DNA of 32,594 bases from UBA11373 sp035291545. GTDB lineage: Bacteria > Actinomycetota > Acidimicrobiia > Spongiisociales > UBA11373. Shown here piece by piece: positions 28,251 through 32,594 of this stretch. The stretch's first letter is position 1. The number at the start of each line of letters is the position of its first letter. The position numbers and the translations under genes were made by a program. The stretch is taken from NCBI GenBank assembly GCA_035291545.1, contig DATDRW010000014.1:1-32594 (forward strand). Reading direction: 5' to 3'. The notes beneath the pieces are model-generated. The model was not told the DNA's origin and did not search any database. It was given only the letters and a program-made list of their open reading frames with translations.

Positions 28251-29504
28251 ATGGCCGACCAGCGGAGTTACGACGATCGCGAGGAGGAGCTCCTCCACGA
28301 CTGGAACACGGTGGGGGAGACCGCCAAGGAGCGTCCCGCCCGGGTCGAGCTCGACGACGAGACCCTGCGGGACGGCCTGCAGAGCCCCTCGGTCCACCAA
28401 CCGAATCTCGGCCAGAAGCTCGAGATCCTCCACGCCATGGCGCCGCTCGGCATCCGTTTCGCCGACATCGGGTACCCGGGAGTCGGTTCCGGAATGCTCG
28501 ACGAGGTGGTCGGTCTGGCCCGCGAGATCGCCGACGCCGGCCTCGACATCGAGGCCAATTGCGCCGCCCGTTCCCACCGCGCCGACATCCTTCCGATTGC
28601 GGAAGCCCAGCAGCGAGCCGGAGTCCCGATCGAGGCGTCGATCTTCCTCGGCTCCAGCCCCATCCGGCAGTTCGTCGAGGGGTGGGATCTCCAATTCCTG
28701 CTGCACACCACCGAGGATGCGGTGAAACTGGCACGCTCCGAGGGTCTCGAGGTGATGTTCGTCACCGAAGACACCACGCGGGCCCGGCCCGACGTCCTGC
28801 GCCGCGTGTACACCGTCGCCATCGAATCGGGGGCCCGTCGCATCTGCCTGGCGGACACCGTCGGCCACGCCACCCCGTGGGGGGTGCGCGCCCTGGTCCG
28901 CTTCGCCCGCGAGGTGGTGGCGGACACCGGAACCGAGGTGAAGATCGACTACCACGGCCATCGCGACCGGGGACTCTCGGTGATGAACTCCCTCGCCGCC
29001 CTCGCCGAGGGCGCCGACCGCGTCCACGGATGCGGACTCGGCATCGGCGAGAGGTCGGGCAACACCCCGATGGAACTGCTGCTGGTCAACCTCAAACTGC
29101 TCGGCTGGCTCGACTCCGACCTGCACGGGCTCCCCGCCTACTGCGATGCGGTTTCCCGCGGCACCCAGACTCCGATACCGCGCAACACACCGGCCGTGGG
29201 AAGGGACGCCTTCGAGACCAGCACCGGAGTCCACGCCGCCGCGGTGCTCAAGGCGATGCGGATCGGCCACACCTGGCTGGCCGACCGCATCTACAGCGGA
29301 GTCCCCGCCGCCGAGCTCGGCCGGGAGCAGTCGATCACGGTGGGGCCGATGAGCGGCCAGGCCAACGCCGTGGCCTGGCTCACCAAGCGCGGCCTGGAGT
29401 GCACCGACGAGAGGGTCGCCATCATCCTCGCGGCGGCCAAGGCCGGCGACCACGTCCTCACCGAGGACGAAACCTTCGCCCTCCTCGGCGACGAGCCCGG
29501 ATGA
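28251..29504 (+). CDS. LeuA/HMGL-like TIM-barrel condensing enzyme or lyase
   Basis: A 417-residue member of the 2-isopropylmalate synthase/homocitrate synthase/HMG-CoA lyase family. Metal-site residues are clear: Asp41 in ELDDETLRDGLQSP, and His235/His237 in KIDYHGHRDRGLSVMNSLAA. CGLGIGERSGNTPMELL and FETSTGVHAAAVLKA match the isopropylmalate synthase type (usually FxHxSGIH) more than HMG-CoA lyase. It lacks the C-terminal leucine-feedback domain of LeuA, so it is probably not the leucine-pathway enzyme. It likely forms or breaks a carbon bond between acetyl- or acyl-CoA and an oxo-acid. GGAGG lies five bases before the ATG at 28251. It is the first gene of the rightward operon. Confidence 0.82.
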   Translation: MADQRSYDDREEELLHDWNTVGETAKERPARVELDDETLRDGLQSPSVHQPNLGQKLEILHAMAPLGIRFADIGYPGVGSGMLDEVVGLAREIADAGLDIEANCAARSHRADILPIAEAQQRAGVPIEASIFLGSSPIRQFVEGWDLQFLLHTTEDAVKLARSEGLEVMFVTEDTTRARPDVLRRVYTVAIESGARRICLADTVGHATPWGVRALVRFAREVVADTGTEVKIDYHGHRDRGLSVMNSLAALAEGADRVHGCGLGIGERSGNTPMELLLVNLKLLGWLDSDLHGLPAYCDAVSRGTQTPIPRNTPAVGRDAFETSTGVHAAAVLKAMRIGHTWLADRIYSGVPAAELGREQSITVGPMSGQANAVAWLTKRGLECTDERVAIILAAAKAGDHVLTEDETFALLGDEPG

Positions 29505-30127
29505 CCGTCGTGAAAGACCAGACCCCGGACACCTCGGAGCGCATTCGCCGGGCGGCGGCAAGCCTGTTTCGCACCAGGGGGTTCAACGGAACCAGCATGC
29601 ACGACCTGGCAGCCGCGGTCGGCATCACCAAGTCGAGCGTGTATCACCATTTCCCGAGCAAGCAGGCGCTGCTGGCGGAGATCATCGAGCTGACGATCGG
29701 CCGGGTCCTCCCCCAGGTCCAGGAGGTGGCCGAATCCGCCGGGCCCGCCTCGGAGCGCCTGCACCGGGCGCTGGTGCTGCACACCACCGCCGCCCTCCGG
29801 GACGGCGACTCGGTGGCCTGCTTTACCGAGGAGGGCCGCTATCTCTCCCCGGAGTTCATGACCGCTCACGTGGCCAAGCGCGACCGCTACGAGCGGTTCT
29901 TCCGCCGGATCCTCGAGGACGGCATCACCCGCGGAGAGTTCCTCCCCCAGGACCCGCGGCTCTCGGCCATGGCGCTGCTGGGCATGTGCAATGCCGCGAT
30001 GCGCTGGTACCGCCCCGACGGCGACCACTCCCCCGAGGCCATCGCCGCCCACTTCGCCGACCTGGCGGTACGCGGGGTCTCCGTTCTCGGGGCGACCCGG
30101 TTCCAGAGAGCGGCCGGCGCCGCATGA
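29501..30127 (+). CDS. TetR/AcrR-family transcriptional regulator
   Basis: A 208-residue regulator. The N-terminal domain is typical TetR: SERIRRAAASLFRTRGFNGTSMHDLAAAVGITKSSVYHHFPSKQALLAEI (about residues 10-60), with the helix-turn-helix at AAAVGITKSSVYHHF. The C-terminal ligand domain (about 65-200) is helical with FRRILEDGITRGEFLPQDPR and the MALLGMCNAAMRWYRPDG segment seen in regulators of fatty acid and acyl-CoA catabolism (the KstR2/FadR-like group), which often bind acyl-CoAs. It is coupled on both sides by ATGA overlaps with the LeuA-like and CoA-transferase genes. It probably represses both operons through the palindrome at 28054-28073. Confidence 0.92.
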   Translation: MTVVKDQTPDTSERIRRAAASLFRTRGFNGTSMHDLAAAVGITKSSVYHHFPSKQALLAEIIELTIGRVLPQVQEVAESAGPASERLHRALVLHTTAALRDGDSVACFTEEGRYLSPEFMTAHVAKRDRYERFFRRILEDGITRGEFLPQDPRLSAMALLGMCNAAMRWYRPDGDHSPEAIAAHFADLAVRGVSVLGATRFQRAAGAA

Positions 30128-31347
30128 ACGGCCCCCTCGACGGCATCAAGGTGCTCGACCTCTCCCAGGGGGCGGCGGGCCCCACCTGCGCAATGCATCT
30201 CGGAGACCTGGGAGCCGAGGTGATCAAGGTGGAGCCTCCGGGAGGCGACTGGGCCCGCGACCTGGGGCCTCCGTTCGTCGCCGGAGTGGCCGCATCGTTC
30301 CTGGGCATGAACCGCAACAAACGCGGGATCGTGGTCGATCTCAAGCATCCCGGCGGCGCCGAAGTGGTGCTGCGGCTGGCGGAGCAGTGCGACGTCGCGC
30401 TGGAGAGCTTCCGACCCGGTGTGGCGGATCGGCTCGGCACCGGCTACGAGGCGATGGCGGCCCGCAACCCCCGCCTGGTGTATGCCGCCATCTCGGCCTT
30501 CGGCCAGGAGGGCCCCTGGCGGGACCGACCGGGTGTCGATGGGGTGGCGCAGGCGATGAGCGGGATCATGAGCGTCACCGGCGCCGCCGGCGGCCCCCCG
30601 GTGAAGGTCGGAGTCCCCGCCGCCGACATGGCCGGAGGCGCCTTCACCTCCCAGGCGGTGCTGGCGGCGCTCCTGGCACGCGAGCGCACCGGGCGAGGCC
30701 AGAGGGTGGACGTGTCCCTGCTCGATGCTCTGCTGGCCTTCCAGGTGGTTCCGCTCTCGATGTACCTCGCCGACGGCCGGCCGCCGCCGCGGCTGGGCAG
30801 CGCCGCACCGTATGCGGCGCCCAACGAGGCCTACCCCACCCGCGACGGATACGTGATGGTGGCGGCCTACACCCCCACCCGCTGGGCGGCGCTCTGCCGG
30901 GCGATGGGAATGCCCGAACTTGCCACCGATCCCCGCTTTGAGACGAACGAGAAGCGGGTGGTGGGGAGGCGCGACCTCGCCGCGGTGCTCGAGCCGGTGT
31001 TCCGCACCCGCACCACCGCGGAGTGGATCGGGATCCTCGACGGCGCCGACGTCCTCTGCGGCCCGCTGCTCGGCTACCCCGAACTGATGGCCGAGGAGCA
31101 CGTGGCCACCAGCGCCGCCGTGGTGACGGTCGAGCACCCGGCCGTCGGAACGATCCGCGGCACCGCCGCGCCGGGCCGGTTTTCCGACACCCGGGCCGGG
31201 CCGGGTCGACCGGGCCCCGTCTTTGCCGGTGAGGACACGACGGCGGTCCTGGAGGAACACGGCTTCACCGCAGACGAGATCGCGGGGTTACTTCAAAGCG
31301 GGGTCGTTTCCGACCCGGGACGAGAGAGGAGCGGAAATGGCGGATGA
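30124..31347 (+). CDS. CaiB/BaiF (class III) CoA-transferase
   Basis: A 407-residue class III CoA-transferase, which moves CoA from a donor thioester to an acid. Signatures: LDGIKVLDLSQGAAGP, LGDLGAEVIKVEPPGGDWAR, MNRNKRGIVVDLKHP, ESFRPGVADRLG, the catalytic Asp168 in VPAADMAGGAF and GRGQRVDVSLLDALLAF. Length is normal for a single-subunit enzyme. In bbs-type pathways a pair of such subunits activates benzylsuccinate; only one is present here before the window ends. It overlaps TetR at its start (ATGA) and the enoyl-CoA hydratase at its end (11 bases). It probably activates the pathway's acid substrate or a dicarboxylate intermediate. Confidence 0.94.
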   Translation: MNGPLDGIKVLDLSQGAAGPTCAMHLGDLGAEVIKVEPPGGDWARDLGPPFVAGVAASFLGMNRNKRGIVVDLKHPGGAEVVLRLAEQCDVALESFRPGVADRLGTGYEAMAARNPRLVYAAISAFGQEGPWRDRPGVDGVAQAMSGIMSVTGAAGGPPVKVGVPAADMAGGAFTSQAVLAALLARERTGRGQRVDVSLLDALLAFQVVPLSMYLADGRPPPRLGSAAPYAAPNEAYPTRDGYVMVAAYTPTRWAALCRAMGMPELATDPRFETNEKRVVGRRDLAAVLEPVFRTRTTAEWIGILDGADVLCGPLLGYPELMAEEHVATSAAVVTVEHPAVGTIRGTAAPGRFSDTRAGPGRPGPVFAGEDTTAVLEEHGFTADEIAGLLQSGVVSDPGRERSGNGG

Positions 31348-32143
31348 CACCGCGGGAGAGGAACTGGTCCGGTTCGAGATCGAGGCGGGCGGTATCGGCG
31401 TCATGACGCTGAACCGCCCCGAGGCGCTCAACGCCCTCACCGTCGCCATGCTGCAGCGAATACGCGATCTGCTCGACCAGATCGCATCGAACCCTGAAGT
31501 CCGGGTGCTGATCCTGGCCGCCGCCGGGGAGAAGGCCTTCTGCGTGGGGGCCGATCTCAAGAGCCGCGCCGCCGAGTACGAGGCCGGAACCGTGCACGAT
31601 CCCCTGGGCCTGTTGATCCGTGACGTCTTCGGCAGGATGGAGGGGCTCAACGTTCCCGTGATCGCCGCCATCCAGGGATACGCCCTGGGAGGCGGGATGG
31701 AGATGGCCCTCGCCTGCGATCTGCGAGTGGCCGCCGACACCGCCAAGGTGGGATTCCCCGAGGCCAAGGTCGGTAGCCTGCCCGGGGCGGGAGGAACCCA
31801 GCGGCTGACCCGGCTGGCGGGCCCGGGGTACGCCAAGGAGATGATGTTCACCGGCGAGCAGTTCGATGCCGCCGAGGCATGGCGCATGGGAGTGGTCAAT
31901 CGCGTGGTGCCGGCCGCAGCCCTCCCCCAGGCCGTCAGGGACCTGGCGAGGACGATCGCCACACGGGCCCCGCTTTCGCTCGACCGCATCAAGGCGCTGG
32001 TCAATCGGGCCACCGACGCCGACCTGGAAACCGGGCTCGATTTCGAGTCGACGGCTCACGCTGTGCTGCGCGCCAGCGAGGACCGCAAGGAAGGCATCCA
32101 GGCATTCGTGGAGAAGCGCCCGCCCCAGTTCAAGGGACGTTGA
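31337..32143 (+). CDS. Enoyl-CoA hydratase/isomerase (crotonase family)
   Basis: A 268-residue crotonase-fold enzyme. Both catalytic glutamates of true enoyl-CoA hydratases are present with the usual 20-residue spacing: Glu122 (GYALGGGMEMALACDLR) and Glu142 (FPEAKVGSLPGAGGTQRLTRL). The N-terminal MTLNRPEALNALT and FCVGADLKSRA form the oxyanion region. It should hydrate a 2-enoyl-CoA to a 3-hydroxyacyl-CoA. The ATG at 31337 lies inside the end of the CoA-transferase gene. The SDR gene follows after a GAGGAGG site, so hydration and then oxidation of the hydroxyacyl-CoA are encoded side by side. Confidence 0.95.
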   Translation: MADDTAGEELVRFEIEAGGIGVMTLNRPEALNALTVAMLQRIRDLLDQIASNPEVRVLILAAAGEKAFCVGADLKSRAAEYEAGTVHDPLGLLIRDVFGRMEGLNVPVIAAIQGYALGGGMEMALACDLRVAADTAKVGFPEAKVGSLPGAGGTQRLTRLAGPGYAKEMMFTGEQFDAAEAWRMGVVNRVVPAAALPQAVRDLARTIATRAPLSLDRIKALVNRATDADLETGLDFESTAHAVLRASEDRKEGIQAFVEKRPPQFKGR

Positions 32144-32156
32144 GGAGGTCGTGGCA

Positions 32157-32594
32157 ATGAACGTGAAGGATCGAGTTGCCGTCATTACCGGGTCGGGCCA
32201 GGGCATCGGCGCCGGGATCGCCGCAGTGCTGGGCGCCGCCGGCGCCCGCATCGTCGTCAACGACCTGGACCCCTACCGGGTCGACGGGACGCGGATCGAG
32301 TTGGAGACGGCCGGGATCGCGGTCACCGGCGTGACCTCGGACGTGTCGACCGCCGCCGGCGCCGCGGCCCTGATCGCAGGGGCCCTCGATGCCTTCGGTC
32401 GGATCGACATCCTCGTCAACAACGCCGGGATCGCCCGCGACGGATGGCTGGTCAAGATGAGCGAGGAAGACTGGGACGACGTACTCCGGGTGAACCTCAA
32501 GTCGCAGTTCCTGTGCGCCCGCGCCGCCGCTCCCCCGATGATGGAGCAGAAGTCGGGCCGGATCATCAACATCTCCTCGCGCGCCTGGCTGGGA
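32157..32594 (+). CDS. Short-chain dehydrogenase/reductase (partial, runs off the window)
   Basis: The first 146 residues of an SDR enzyme; the gene continues past the end. The NAD(P)-binding motif TGSGQGIGAGIAAVLG is at residues ~12-27, DILVNNAGIARDG gives the NNAG motif, VNLKSQFLCARAAAP is the helix-4 region, and the strand before the active site (GRIINISSRAWLG) ends the window. The catalytic YxxxK lies beyond. It resembles FabG-like 3-oxoacyl reductases and 3-hydroxyacyl-CoA dehydrogenases. In context, after an enoyl-CoA hydratase, 3-hydroxyacyl-CoA oxidation is the likely role. ATG at 32157 lies eight bases after GAGGAGG (32142-32148); GTG at 32151 is too close to that site. Confidence 0.93.
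   Translation, partial: MNVKDRVAVITGSGQGIGAGIAAVLGAAGARIVVNDLDPYRVDGTRIELETAGIAVTGVTSDVSTAAGAAALIAGALDAFGRIDILVNNAGIARDGWLVKMSEEDWDDVLRVNLKSQFLCARAAAPPMMEQKSGRIINISSRAWLG

Noticed and set aside
27984..29561. Long minus-strand extension of the DUF35 reading frame
   Set aside because: It is antisense to the LeuA-like gene and the intergenic operator; the DUF35 protein has a strong ribosome site and GTG at 27983.

Overview
This window is high-GC chromosomal DNA from an actinobacterium. I infer a deep-branching, uncultured-type lineage such as Acidimicrobiia or a relative. The reasons are GC-rich codon use, frequent GTG starts, ATGA/GTGA gene overlaps, Thr-rich surface-protein linkers, a menaquinone pathway, and many TANNNT -10 boxes placed 6-7 bases before start codons (leaderless transcripts). 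No tRNA, rRNA, insertion sequence or CRISPR array was seen.

Region 1 (1-5,600) holds small, loosely linked genes: a SHOCT membrane protein with a coupled 32-residue membrane peptide, an orphan Phd-type antitoxin, a small basic conserved protein that looks frameshifted, an EF-Tu-domain-like protein, a DUF3024-type protein coupled to a PaaI-type thioesterase, a short Cys/His-rich ORF with its own leaderless promoter, a Thr-rich anchored surface protein and an MFS exporter. Dispersed palindromic repeats fill the gaps.

Region 2 (5,600-12,600) has a KimA-type potassium importer translationally coupled to inorganic pyrophosphatase. It is followed by an ECF sigma operon (sigma, membrane/anti-sigma-like protein, secreted acidic protein, lipoprotein) ended by a strong bidirectional terminator, then a dienelactone hydrolase and an RRM RNA-binding protein.

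Region 3 (12,600-21,500) is a broken-up menaquinone locus: menE, menB-menA, menD, an isochorismate synthase (menF) and a hotdog thioesterase that is a good MenI candidate. A second ECF sigma operon sits between menD and menF. Four of the men transcription units appear to start leaderlessly. menC, menH and menG are not in the window.

Region 4 (21,480-32,594, running off the end) is the most interesting part: two divergent, tightly coupled operons for CoA-dependent catabolism. Leftward: DUF35 protein, SCP-x-like thiolase, PrpF-like isomerase, then the small, large and FAD subunits of a molybdenum hydroxylase-family enzyme. Its FAD subunit carries the four-cysteine loop typical of 4-hydroxybenzoyl-CoA reductase. 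Rightward: a LeuA/HMGL-like condensing or lyase enzyme, TetR regulator, CaiB/BaiF CoA-transferase, enoyl-CoA hydratase and SDR. A 20-bp palindrome between the two operons is a probable TetR operator. The gene set partly recalls the bbs (benzylsuccinate) beta-oxidation operon joined to an HCR-like reductase. The substrate cannot be read from sequence.
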